Of a stretch of 64,000 bases of DNA, positions 22,601-33,188 are shown piece by piece. The translations under genes and the position numbers were made by a program. The notes under the pieces are model-generated. The model made no database searches and had not been told where the DNA came from. It saw only the letters and a list, made by a program, of their open reading frames with translations. Position 1 is the stretch's first letter. Each line of letters begins with the position of its first letter. The DNA lies in the NCBI RefSeq assembly GCF_003473485.1, contig NC_053048.1, positions 51,829,755-51,893,754 on the forward strand, written 5' to 3'. The DNA is from Medicago truncatula (taxonomy: Eukaryota; Streptophyta; Magnoliopsida; Fabales; Fabaceae).

Positions 22601-24271
22601 TCAAAGAAACCTCCAAGCTGAGATTGAATACATTGGAGTCCCCTTCCATCCCAATATCAAACACTTCCCATTCTTTTCCACATCGCAAAATTTCCCATCA
22701 TCAAACTCTTTACTCACCAATTCAGCTTGGTAAACACATGCCTCACTAAACCTAGTTTCCACCATTCTATACCTTGCAAAGAATCTTCTCCAAACATCAA
22801 TTTTCACATTTCTAACAGTCCTTTCTCTACCTTCTGACGCAACAATATTTCTTAACCCTACAGATAGTATTCCTTCTGTTATCATTCTACACTCATCCTC
22901 CTCGCTCATACATGTTTCAGCCATATCGAAAAAAGCCGAGTAGAAGAACAACGCTTCAACGAATCGGTTCACAAAAGACTGCGAATTAAGACTTGCTTCA
23001 GTTTCAAGTACTATCATTATACATGGTTTGATATCTCTCAAAACCCTCATCAAATTTTCCATACAATCTTGCTTTGATATTAAAGTCCTTAGAAAATATG
23101 GAGAATAAACAGCAACAGCTTCATCCTTTTCAATTTCAAAATCATCCTCTTTGATTTCCAACATATCTTCTACTAAAACAGGTTTATATAAAAAGGGCAA
23201 GTTCAATGATTCAGCAAAACTAGCTAAATTTTTGCCAGTTTCTTCAATTTTGTTCTTGCATGTATTAAGTCCAATAGCACTTAGCTTAAAAATTTCAACT
23301 ATGCAATCCTGTCTCTCAGAAAGTGCTTGCATCAAAGCTATGCACTGGACCCCACTTTTTATATCAAAATCTATTAGATGAATTTTAGTCTCAAACTTAA
23401 CATGTTCAACTATAGCTTGTATTCCAGTAAATTGCATAACTTGATTAAAAGGAAGTTTTTGATGACACATAAGTGCTTTTTTTGAACCCATCTTCTCAAT
23501 TAACTCACTTTCTTCATTTTTATCTGACCCTTTAACCACTCTTCCAGTTTCTTTCACTATTCTCTCTTGAAGTGCTTGTGCAAAATGAAAGACAATTCTT
23601 TGAACACAATTTCCTGTGATAGAAGAATTCCATTGACAATATAAAAGTAATTTTTTTGCACGTTCATATTGTTGCAAACTTACTCTTTCAGCTGCTACAT
23701 AGAGAAACTGTGCTAGTTCAATGTCTCTATTTTCTTCCTCAGATAAACCATTAAGGTCAAATCCATAAGGGTGTGTTTGGATGCAAAAATTATCACTCCA
23801 ATGAGAAGAAGAATATTGAGTATACCTTGCTCCAGCTACTCTTATTATTCCTTCTGTTGACATCTTTTGATGTTGTTCCAAATTTGAAGAAGCTTTAGTA
23901 TTGATTGTGTTATTCCTGTTGAATCTGCTTCCATGATTTCTCAGAATCTCCAAGGATGATAGATATTGTGGCATCTTCTGAATATTGTTTTCTAAAGGTT
24001 TTGGAATTGGAACTTTGTGGTGAAGATTCTTTTGTTGATCAGTTTCTAAGTTGATATTGATATCTTCTAATAATGACATGAAATTACAAACTTCGAATTC
24101 TTGTTGTTGTTGATGATGATGATGATTTTGGTTGTTGTTGAACATGTTGGGTAGTTGATCATTCTCCTTTGGAAGAGGATTGCTAATTATTCCAGAAAAA
24201 CTATGTTGTTTGTCTTGGAACACAACTTCTTCTACAAAGTCATGAGTGGAAGAAAAATGGTCAATTTCCAT
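22601..24271 (-). CDS. GRAS-family transcriptional regulator
   Basis: A single uninterrupted exon encodes 556 residues. The N-terminal third is variable, with a His/Gln-rich run at about residues 50-57. The GRAS domain runs from about residue 184 to the end. It has a leucine-rich region I (ELAQFLYVAAERVSLQQYERAK), the VHIID-like core IHLIDFDIKSGVQ (about 297-309), a leucine-rich region II (ENLMRVLRDIKP), a PFYRE-like part (FVEALFFYSAFFDM) and the SAW end (LGWKGTPMYSISAWRFL). GRAS proteins are nuclear co-regulators in hormone, root and symbiosis signalling. No DELLA or TVHYNP motif is visible, so it is not a classical gibberellin repressor. The core resembles the DELLA-like/MIG clade of legumes as I remember it, but clade placement is a guess. 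A TATAAAT box lies at 24405-24411, 134 bp before the start. Confidence 0.93.
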   Translation of the reverse strand: MEIDHFSSTHDFVEEVVFQDKQHSFSGIISNPLPKENDQLPNMFNNNQNHHHHQQQQEFEVCNFMSLLEDININLETDQQKNLHHKVPIPKPLENNIQKMPQYLSSLEILRNHGSRFNRNNTINTKASSNLEQHQKMSTEGIIRVAGARYTQYSSSHWSDNFCIQTHPYGFDLNGLSEEENRDIELAQFLYVAAERVSLQQYERAKKLLLYCQWNSSITGNCVQRIVFHFAQALQERIVKETGRVVKGSDKNEESELIEKMGSKKALMCHQKLPFNQVMQFTGIQAIVEHVKFETKIHLIDFDIKSGVQCIALMQALSERQDCIVEIFKLSAIGLNTCKNKIEETGKNLASFAESLNLPFLYKPVLVEDMLEIKEDDFEIEKDEAVAVYSPYFLRTLISKQDCMENLMRVLRDIKPCIMIVLETEASLNSQSFVNRFVEALFFYSAFFDMAETCMSEEDECRMITEGILSVGLRNIVASEGRERTVRNVKIDVWRRFFARYRMVETRFSEACVYQAELVSKEFDDGKFCDVEKNGKCLILGWKGTPMYSISAWRFL

Positions 24272-24404
24272 GACGGATTACAAGAGAAATGAAGAAAGGT
24301 TTCAGTGATTTTAATGCAAGTAGAAGACAATGTGTTATCTAGAAAAATATGAAGGAGAGTACAAGTACTTACTGATCAAGGTGGAAAACTTATAATAAAA
24401 TGAA

Positions 24405-24411
24405 ATTTATA
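24405..24411 (-). promoter_or_regulatory. TATA box of the GRAS gene
   Basis: TATAAAT on the minus strand, 134 bp upstream of the ATG, is the best-matching core promoter element in the upstream region. It implies a 5'UTR of about 100 bp. No experimental support. Confidence 0.4.
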
Positions 24412-24939
24412 AGGAATACGTAATGCTGATGGATGGTGATTTTGTCATTGTTTTTTTCATTGCAGTCGTTAGCCAGCAATTATAAAAGGCCTAATATTTT
24501 AATTATGTAAACACGCTAGCAGACCAGATTAATATTTTAATTATTTTTAAATTTGTCGTTATGGAAAGAATGATTAAAATCCAAACAAGCCATGAAGTGA
24601 CACCTTGAGTATTATTTGTGTGTCCCAGATATCATATCATAGAGAAAACGGATTTACTGTTTCTAGGAAAACAGGGAAGTTCAACACCCCTGCAATTTTC
24701 TTCTCATAATGCGTATATGTATGTATTATTCTGCAAACATAAGTTCAATGTATTAAGTCATATATGACTTAAGAGTTAAGAGCTATAGATTCAACCACCC
24801 ACCGTTTATATTCATCCACCAAATCTAATAGTATAGTGTTGGGCGAGAAAGTTTCATGTATTTACATAATTAGTGTATTAGATGCTTATTTACTAATAGA
24901 GATAGCTTAAAATCATAGATACAAAATTATAACATATTA

Positions 24940-25265
24940 TCAAATTTACACTAAAGTAAACATGTACCTTGATCATGGATAGTAATCGAGTGATGTCGTT
25001 GGAGAATAGAGTAAGGTTGAGAGATTCTTCTCTCCTTGATACCCGTTAGAATGAGAGTGTGTTGAAGCCGTTATCTAGCCTATGAAATAGTCAGTATATA
25101 TAAGCATCCGTAGGAAGAGGGACCTCCATCACGGTCCGTTTCTAATTACAACTCATTAATAAATATCATTTTATTTACTACAATATTATAATTACAGTCC
25201 ATTAATAAATATCAATTATTGACTAAGATTAATCCATAAAATCCACCGGTTCTCCCACTTGGATA
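24940..25265 (-). mobile_element. Probable copia LTR remnant (fossil)
   Basis: On the minus strand a purine-rich CCAAGTGGGAGAACC resembles the polypurine tract next to a copia 3' LTR. The following text has LTR-like features: a TATATATA block, then a C/T-rich leader ending near ATCCATGATCAAGG. A second GTTAGTGGGAG-like purine tract lies near 25500. Exact ends and target duplication could not be fixed, so this is a tentative fossil call. Confidence 0.3.
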
Positions 25266-26016
25266 ACCTTAATCAATTATTAAAGTATCAACTATTTATA
25301 AAAGCACTTGTTATTATAACAGTATAAGAAACACAAGTTTTAAGAATGCATAAATTAAATCCGATAGGGAAAACAAAATCTTACATGTTAAATACTTAAA
25401 TTTTACACAAGGATAAGGATAATGAATATGGATTAACATTATATAATCAAGAATATGTAATCCAATAATGGTTCAAGCATTTAAAATGCTATCATAAACT
25501 CCCACTAACTCAAAATATTATAGACTTAATCAAATCATTATGAGTTACAAAACTATATAAGTATGTGGTTTGTGGTTCTGCCAATGAATTTTTTATTTTA
25601 TAAAAGTCATATATCCACAAAGGTATAAAAAAAATAGTAATTACTTATAAGGATAGTCTATATCTAGTGTAATTACATTTAGTTAAAATCGATAAATGTT
25701 ATACTACGTTCAATTAATCCAAGTTTTAGCAAAAGTATGACTATGAACATCCATAAATAAATAGGAAACTCAAGAATCTCCAAATTGGATTAACATAGAC
25801 ACTTAGTTTAAAGAAAAAAGATGTGGATTAATGTGGCCACTAGAATGTCAATAATGAACAAACATTTATGATTATAACAGTTTATAAGTACTTCATGAAC
25901 ACAATATCATACTCGATAAGAGTATTGATATGATACGTTGTACTTATTATTTATGATCTCATAAAATGCGGAATGTTGGTAAAATAAAAGCACAATATAT
26001 ATTTGCATGCTAAGAT

Positions 26017-26382
26017 GTTATTGTGCATGTTTCAACAAAACTGACTTAAGCATCCAATTATGATACATATTGAGATTAAAAGAATTTTAATATATATCTC
26101 AATATAATAGAATGAGACTAAAGTTCAAAGTCTTTAAAGTTATTGTGCATATTTCAACAAAAGTGACTTAAGCATCCAATTATGATGCATATTGAGATTA
26201 AAAGAATTTTAATATATATCTCAATATAATAGAATGAGACTAAAGTTCAAAGTCTTTAAAGTTATTGTGCATATTTCAACAAAAGTGACTTAAGCATCCA
26301 ATTATGATGCATATTGAGATTAAAAAAAATTTAATATATATCTCAATATAATAGAATGAGACTAAAGTTCAAAGTCTCTTAA
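26017..26382. repeat. Tandem repeat, three copies of about 122 bp
   Basis: Copies begin with GTTATTGTGCAT at 26017, 26139 and 26261. Each runs through GACTTAAGCATCCAATTATG and ATATATCTCAATATAATAG to AAAGTTCAAAGTCT. Copies 2 and 3 are almost identical, and copy 1 differs at a few sites, which suggests the last duplication is recent. No ORF runs through the array. Confidence 0.9.
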
Positions 26383-26927
26383 GTTATGTCATATTTTATA
26401 GTGTGCATAAAAATATATGATAATGACGAGAATTTGAAATAGGATAAGAAAGTGGAAGGAGTAGATGAATGTGAGAGGAGAGGGTTTTGATTTTTTTTTT
26501 CTTTCATAATATAAAATCTCACTAATTTGGAGGATTTTTAAAATTGTATTGGTGATAGATTTTACAAGATTTTAAAGGACTTAGATAAATTCTTCAAACT
26601 CGACATATGTTTTTATAATAATTTTAAAATTATTTTTTTAATTAAAAGTCATTATTTATCATTCTATGCAACTTCACTCTTTTAAAAAAAGATGAGGATT
26701 TCTCTCTCTTTTGCTCCTATCCCCCCCTCCCACTAAAGTCCCTTAAATTAAATCATATACTTTGTGTATGTGTTGTAATTTTTTTTGACTGGGTGTATGT
26801 ATTGTAAATCGTTTAATACAAATATTTCCGTATAAAACTGACTTAAATTAACCAACTTAATTCTTAGTTGAGGATGTCTATGATTTTCCTTGATGTCTTA
26901 TATTTTTCATGTCTTATAAAAAAATAT

Positions 26928-27284
26928 GTTAAAATATGGTTTTGATCCCTGCAAATATGCCTCGTTTTGATTTTAGTCCCTGTAATTTTTTTTGTTGTTT
27001 TTGGTCCCTGCAAATATGTCTCGTTTTGGTTTTGGTTCTTAACCCCACTTTTGTGATGATTTGGACACGTGGCACATGATGACTGAACCCATTTATTAGA
27101 AAAATAGTCCCCGCAAAATCGTTAGATTTTTAAAAAGGTCCTTGCAAAATATTTTACTTTTGAAAATAGTCGCTGGAGGGACTATTTTCAAAAACAAAAT
27201 ATTTTACAGGGACCAAAAACAATAAAAAAAAATTACAGGGACTAAAACGAGTCATATTTGCAGGGACCAAAACCATATTTTAAC
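26928..27284. mobile_element. MITE with long terminal inverted repeats
   Basis: The left end GTTAAAATATGGTTTTGATC and the complement of the right end (GTTAAAATATGGTTTTGGTC) match for at least 60 bp, continuing through CCCTGCAAATATG and GTCCCTGTAATTTTTTTT. The 357-bp unit has no ORF. The long inverted repeats and GTCCCTG text suggest a Mutator-like or foldback non-autonomous family, shared in wording with the 2.5-kb hairpin. Confidence 0.75.
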
Positions 27285-27589
27285 TAAAAAAAATATAAAA
27301 CTTATTTTTTTAGAGGATTTCCTTATAAAACTTGTAAATATAGTATTGAATCCAACTTTATTATAATTTTGAGAAGTTATAGATGCAATATGATAATAGA
27401 AATATCTCTGGCTACAGAGGAGAAAGAAAAAATTGGAGAGTAAGGACAAAATAAATAAGAAGAAAAGAATAAAAATACAATTAGACCATTGGAGCTTTAA
27501 TGTCCCTTGTAGTCCTACTCCAAAGATTGATTTTTGAAGTTCTGCATAGAGTATACAAGATTTACAAAATAAAAAATAAAAAAAATTAT

Positions 27590-28492
27590 TTATACTTTAT
27601 CATCATTCTCACTATGTTCCACCATAGAAACCCCCATTTCCCTTCTACAAGGACAAATCATTGCCAAAATCCACATAAGACCCTTTACAACCTTTACCAT
27701 CCCAATTGTTACAGTCAAATAATACAAACACCACCCAACAAAATCATTAATTCCAACATCCATCAATTGATCTTTCTTTGCCTCACTCATAACCACCAAA
27801 TTCTCAACATCATCCCTCAATTTCCACCACCATAAAATTCCTAAACACATATCCACACCCAATTTCTCAACCCATCTTTCTTTCCTAATTACACCCCCAA
27901 AAACCGTGTCATCCACCACTGGCTTTACAACCATTCTACACCAAACTCTTGTTGTTTCATGCAATCCCAATAAAAAAACAACTCTGCTCAAGAAACTCCT
28001 TTCAACACCAAAACTGGACGATTCAGAGTCATATAAACCAACCAAAATGCTTCCTTCAATTCCTAAACCAACACAAACTTGGAAAACACAAAGGAGAATC
28101 CATGCAATATAAAGACGAGGTCGAACAATGTTGCTTGAACATGATGATGTCAATGAATTATTACTCAAATTTATAATTTTGTTGGTTAAGGCATGGATCA
28201 ATGAAGATATGCTTATAATGAATACTAGAAAGTAGAGAATAAAAGGGTTTATATGAAGGGCAAGTTTTAAAATATAGGAAAAGTTTTGTGGTGATGAGTA
28301 ATAATATTTTTGATGCCAAAAATTAATGCGTTGAAGATAGTATTGAATTTCTAAGAGTTTAGCAAGAAGAAGAAATGAGAGGGGTAGGAAGAGGCTTAGA
28401 AGTGTGTGTGTGAAGAAGTAAAAAATTTCTCTAGGTGTTATTGAAGATGCAAACAAATGGAAGAGATTTTTGGTTTTGTGTTCTAAACCCAT
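27590..28492 (-). CDS. Multi-pass membrane protein of unknown function
   Basis: A single exon encodes 300 residues, starting MGLEHKTKNLFHLFASSITP. I recognise it only as the kind of plant protein annotated as an uncharacterised transmembrane protein. Hydrophobic segments lie at about residues 23-46, 82-102, 127-153 and 250-280, with a weaker one around 165-175. Basic loops and a tryptophan-rich patch (LGILWWWKLRDD) lie between. The C-terminal tail is polar. There are no catalytic motifs. Long hydrophobic segments in one uninterrupted frame, and a TATA-like box 100 bp upstream, argue that it is a real gene. The long opposite-strand ORFs over the same DNA (at 27500-27835 and 27906-28176) are shadows. 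Membrane location is inferred and no function is assigned. Confidence 0.75.
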   Translation of the reverse strand: MGLEHKTKNLFHLFASSITPREIFYFFTHTLLSLFLPLSFLLLAKLLEIQYYLQRINFWHQKYYYSSPQNFSYILKLALHINPFILYFLVFIISISSLIHALTNKIINLSNNSLTSSCSSNIVRPRLYIAWILLCVFQVCVGLGIEGSILVGLYDSESSSFGVERSFLSRVVFLLGLHETTRVWCRMVVKPVVDDTVFGGVIRKERWVEKLGVDMCLGILWWWKLRDDVENLVVMSEAKKDQLMDVGINDFVGWCLYYLTVTIGMVKVVKGLMWILAMICPCRREMGVSMVEHSENDDKV

Positions 28493-28591
28493 TTGTCTTG
28501 ATATGGTTCTATTCTATGTGACAAATTAACATGTATGTATACATAGAATTTATTAAGAAGAAACTTGAATTTCAACGTTGAAGGTTTCTCT

Positions 28592-28599
28592 GTATATAT
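28592..28599 (-). promoter_or_regulatory. TATA-like box of the membrane-protein gene
   Basis: ATATATAC on the minus strand, about 100 bp upstream of the ATG at 28492, is at a plausible distance for a core promoter. Position and composition only. Confidence 0.3.
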
Positions 28600-29285
28600 G
28601 TGACTTAACAACTAGTTGCCGGAAAAAGGTATTTGAAGGTGGTTGCCACGTCCCTTAGTTAAGGTTTTGTTTTTAGGACGTGGTCTTTGAATCTTAAGCT
28701 ACCAATATATGTGTGTGTGTCCACGAATTATATACTAATTGAATTTTATATATATATATATAGTTTGTTAATTCTCATTTTTATCTTTTGCGCGTTAGTT
28801 TGGTACAAATACAATGGAAGGTATATTTACATATAGTTTCTTATTGCTGTTTTGGCTGCAAATTTGGCAGATCATGGGAACAATTTATCCACATCCACGG
28901 TTCATCTTTTGGGGTTTTGAATACTATAATATGATATATTTTTCAAAATAGAATAATTAGAAGATGGATCGTTATTCCATAATTAATTATAAGTAGGGTG
29001 TTCATATCCAAACTAATCTAAATAAAAACTATAAATCCATAAAGAAAAAACTGTAGAAAACCAAAATTTACTGAATACTATTGGATCGTCTTTTGTGAAA
29101 TTGCTTGGATTAAATTTTGAATTGTTTTTTACTTTAAAATCAAATCAAGCTCAACATAACTGGATATGTAATTTTTAATATTTATTTATTTTATTATCAG
29201 TTTGAAATGTAGTAACTTTTTAGCTGTTTTTAGTTTTCCTATATATTTGTTAGTTTTATTTTGTTTTTGAACAATATTCATTAGG

Positions 29286-29390
29286 TTATGCATTATTATA
29301 TGTAGGGGTCGGGGTTCGAACCCGGACACCCCATTTATTCATCTTATAAGGTGAATTCTAACCACTAGACTATCTGACAAAAAAAAAATT
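29286..29390 (-). repeat. tRNA-derived SINE copy
   Basis: On the minus strand the order is a T-run, then GTCAGATAGTCTAGTGGTTA (A-box), a GAATTCACCTTATAAG block, GTCCGGGTTCGAACCCCGAC (B-box) and ATATAATAATGCA. This is the clearest member of the family seen in this window. The A- and B-boxes are about 50 bp apart and intact-looking. It is not a tRNA gene, because no cloverleaf acceptor stem can be formed. Confidence 0.7.
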
Positions 29391-30612
29391 AGCTTAATGT
29401 AATATCATTTTTTCTATTTTATATGTTTAAAATGTAATGTTGTTTGTTAAAATATTTTGTAATATTAATTTTTAGTATATTATATTTGATATATGTTAAT
29501 GTTATTCAATTGATTTGAGATGATATCAATATATAACTATGTCTTGATTGAAAACCAAAAGAATCAATTCAATCCAAACTGAATTTCATAAAATTGGAAC
29601 ATACTTTATGAAGAAGCAATTCAAATCGAATTACATGCTATTATTAATCTTTGAATCAAATGATATATTTTTTTAAACCGATCCAAACACCCACACCCAT
29701 AATATGAATAATAAACTTAAATAAAAATAATATTTTACATACTCTTTAAGTTAGTCCATAATTTCATACATTTCTAGTTTAAGAAGAGGAGGAGGCACTT
29801 CAATATAGATGAAAATAGAGTGGTGATTGATTTACAACTATAAGAAACTTAACGAAAATAATCATTTGTTAACCTTACATGGATATGTATATATACCATA
29901 CGACTGAAACTCTTAACGATGGAGATTGAGTGTCAGCAGCAGTAGCTGTCTCATGTCTCTTGAAGTTTTAACTACCAGCATTTTGAATGGTGGGAAGTTG
30001 GTGTAAAACAAAGGTGGAGAGTCCTTTGTTGGGGTAGAATGGTAGATTATTTATTTTTCTTTCTATTTTTAGGTCCATTTTCTTTTTCTTTCTTCTCATC
30101 TTTTTTCCTTTGTCGTCAAAAGCATATAGATTGCTCAATCATTTTAAGAAGCTTAGAGCCCAAGAATACAACCTCTTTCCAGTCTAACTAAAGCAGCCGT
30201 GCCCAAAAATATTTCAACATGAAGAATTCCTTTGCCAAATGGCTGGACTTATTATAATTAAGAGACATAAGTAAATAAATAAATAGGGTATGGTAGAACA
30301 ATAACTAGGAAAAGAAGAATAAAGAAACACATCGCAAAAATGAAACATGATTAGTTTTTTTTACGTTATTTGGTTAAATGTGTTTATTTTTACGACTACA
30401 AAACAACTAAATAGCGGTTACAATGCTACAAGTATGCTTTTTTTTTTTTTTTTTTTTTAAGGAATGCTACAAGTATACATAATGGTACATTACAACAATA
30501 TCTCCAAACCATACTGCAGAGACTATCGCTCCATAACAAACAGTTGGGCCAAACAGAAGGGCACGAACGAAGGGAACTTCACAATATCGCGCTACCTCAA
30601 CTCCCTCACTTG

Positions 30613-31227
30613 TAGACATGGCAACAAAACTCATGTTCATGAATACCCGTTCAAACGAACTCCGATTTGACGGATTTTTTTTCCGTTTTGACTGAGTTTT
30701 GGTATGGGTTTGGGTTTTCCCCGATTTCATAATACGGGTACGGGACGGTTAATGAGGATATATTTACCCACCCCGAACCCATACACAAACCCTGCCCGAA
30801 TGTAGAAAGGTCATGCTTTTGTTTTTGTTGAGGGGTCGATAATGATATCATGTCATTTTTTTTTTTGTTGACAAATATATCATATCATGTCATGTTATTT
30901 GGTTTGATAACTATTATGATATAAGAACTTTCATCGATGGTTAACGAAACAACCAAATTATTCGGTAAGGAAATGTTAAAATGAGCGCAAATTCTTGGAT
31001 AATGAATTAAAATATTACCATTGAAGCTTAAAAAAAATTATTTAAAAAAATTGATTCACTACGGGGACGGAGATGAGGCGGAAATACCTGAATCCATTGA
31101 GGATGGGGATGCGATTCAATTTCTCATCTCCGTTGGATATGGTTAGGGTAACATGTAAGTATATTGGAGTAGGGAATGGAGATGAGGAATGCAAAACTCA
31201 TACTCACCCCGCCCATTGCCATGCCTA
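30613..31227. mobile_element. hAT-type MITE, 615 bp, with 8-bp target duplication
   Basis: The ends are TAGACATGGCAAC and, on the complement of the right side, TAGGCATGGCAATGGGCG. Direct flanks CTCACTTG and CTCACATG form an 8-bp duplication with one mismatch, diagnostic of hAT insertion. The interior has GGTACGGGAC/GGGGATG blocks in opposed orientation. Overlapping ORFs of 66-93 codons on both strands have no transposase similarity. Confidence 0.75.
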
Positions 31228-31459
31228 CTCACATGTTGTCTTTTTCTATGTCTATGAGTCATACTCGTTAGGGTCCAACCCAAGTACAATAATAAATATA
31301 GTGCAAACTTGTGATTGTTTTGTAAAAGTATTAAAGAATAAATATATTTCTTAAAAGGGGAATATTAAACAGTGTTGTAGAGACATTGATTAAGCAACCA
31401 AACAAATAAAAAAAGTGATATAATATTACCTAATCAAAAGTCAAAATTTATATTTTTAA

Positions 31460-32031
31460 GACAAGATTAAATCACCTTCGACGAGGCATTCTCCAGGCCG
31501 AGGGGGTTAGGTGTGTGGTAGGGTGCGGTTTTGAGGATTCTACATCCCATCTGTTTCTTCATTGCGAAATGTTCGGGTCGTTATGGCAATACATCAGGTC
31601 TTGGATTGGAGTGTCTGGTGTAGATTATCTTAATATTAGTGAGCATTTCTTTCAATTTACTCATTATACAGGTCATTCAAAGGCTCTACGATCTTTTCTA
31701 CAATTACTTTGGCTTCTGAGTCTTTGGTTGATCTGGAGTGAACGTAATAACATCGTATTCAACAACATAGAAACTCCTATTTTACAGTTATTAGATCAAG
31801 TTAAATTTCATTCTTTATGGTGATTTAAAGCTAATAATACCACATTTGTGCACGGTTCTCAGAGATGATGGTTGGACCCCTTATTGTGTTTGGGTCTTGA
31901 CTGACCTTATTATCTTGTAAATACTTTGTAAGACGGATTGTCTTTTGGGATGGCCTCTTTGATACAACTTATACTATGGAGTTTTCATCGTCATTGTTAA
32001 TATATCCCATTTTAATTTCTTAAAAAAAAAA
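31460..32031 (+). mobile_element. 5'-truncated L1-type LINE, 3' end
   Basis: The translation from about 31475 reads LRRRGILQAEGVRC and continues as CGFEDSTSHLFLHCEMFGSLW with WLIWSERNNIVFNN. This is the zinc-binding (zf-RVT) tail found after the reverse transcriptase of plant L1-like LINEs. The frame ends at 31823, about 200 bp of 3'UTR follow, and an A-run closes the element near 32022-32031. Everything upstream of the zf-RVT region is missing, the usual outcome of incomplete reverse transcription. No target duplication was identified. Confidence 0.8.
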
Positions 32032-32384
32032 TTATTTATAATTTCATTAACCATTATCTCTGGGATATCTATAAAATTTAGTAAAACTTATTTTTATTGT
32101 TACAATCAAGAAAAAAAATGTGTTAAATTTTTTTGCTATTAAAGAATGCATTTGAGACTACCTTTTATGATCAATAGAGTAAGAAACCAATGTTCAAATT
32201 TATCAAAGATAAGGTCCGGCAGAAAAATAAATTTTGGGAGCAATAAGGCACTGTTCAAAGCATACAGGGAAGTTATATTTGAGCGCGGTTGTTGAGAACT
32301 TCAATAAACTATGTTCTGATTTATCGTACTTCAATCATGTCATTAGAGATTGTAGTTCTTGTTGTCCCATGAGCTTAGCCTAGG

Positions 32385-32482
32385 ACAATGCATTATTACA
32401 TGTAGGAGGGTTCGAATTCCGAACACCTTACTTATTCATTTTATAAGGTGAATTTTAGCCATTAAATTAACCATAAAAAAAA
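32385..32482 (-). repeat. tRNA-derived SINE copy (decayed)
   Basis: Minus-strand order: T-run, TGGTTAATTTAATGGCTAAA, ATTCACCTTATAAAATG, then a GGTGTTCGGAATTCGAACC B-box region, then CTACATGTAATAATGCAT. It is the same family as the 29286 copy but with more substitutions in the A-box. Confidence 0.55.
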
Positions 32483-33188
32483 ATAAAAATAGATTGTAGT
32501 TCTTGCTGTGTTGATACTCGTTTTTGAGTTTACTAAAAAACAAGCTAGAATTAGCCAGGCAGCTCTATAATAGTAATATGAGATAAATTTGCTTTGCTAG
32601 CTAGGAAGAAGAAAAACAACAAACAATAAAAAAGAATGCTAACAACATATATTTTTGACATATATTTTTTAACATGTTTTGTTTGATTCTGTAAGATCCA
32701 TATGAGTTTCTTCAAATCATATATGTCATATATAAATTTGATGGATCCTATATAAATTTTAACAAATTAAAAAATATATATTGAAAATTATGTATTAAAA
32801 TGTATCGAGAGACAATGTATTGTTCCCACTCTTCTCCTTTAAAATAAGATTTCGATGTTCTCTTTGTTTTCATGTAAGATACATAGTCCACGTGGCAGTG
32901 TGGCATTATACATAGTGACATGATGGCCCTGGCCCACCCTTTGTGCAGCCATCACCGAAAATATCTCATTATTTATGGTTGTGATACTTATATTCATATT
33001 CTTATTTTTAAGGGATATTCATATTTTTATTTTTATTTTTAAATAAGGAGATAATCATATTTTTATAAATATAATTTTTTCTTCATAAATATATTTACTT
33101 TTTGATTTCAAATATACATTATTGGTGCTAATTTTATTATACATACATCAAATCACATCATTATCTAAATATTTTAAAATAATAAAAT

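Larger units (their letters stand above)
24272..27589. other. Intergenic region, GRAS promoter to membrane-protein 3' end
   Basis: About 24272-24900 is the GRAS upstream region. From 24940 there is probable copia LTR-derived DNA, then AT-rich sequence with a three-copy tandem repeat, then a MITE at 26928-27284. Both are listed separately. The stretch 26390-26920 is AT-rich and shows nothing recognisable. No protein-coding gene was found. Confidence 0.55.

Noticed and set aside
26017-26382. CRISPR array
   Set aside because: Units of 122 bp are contiguous with no spacers, and the host is a plant.
27500-28176. Plus-strand ORFs of 68-111 codons over the membrane-protein gene
   Set aside because: They are antisense shadows of the 300-codon frame and lack any known domain.
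29286-29390. A functional tRNA gene
   Set aside because: A- and B-boxes are present but no acceptor or anticodon stems pair; it is a SINE.
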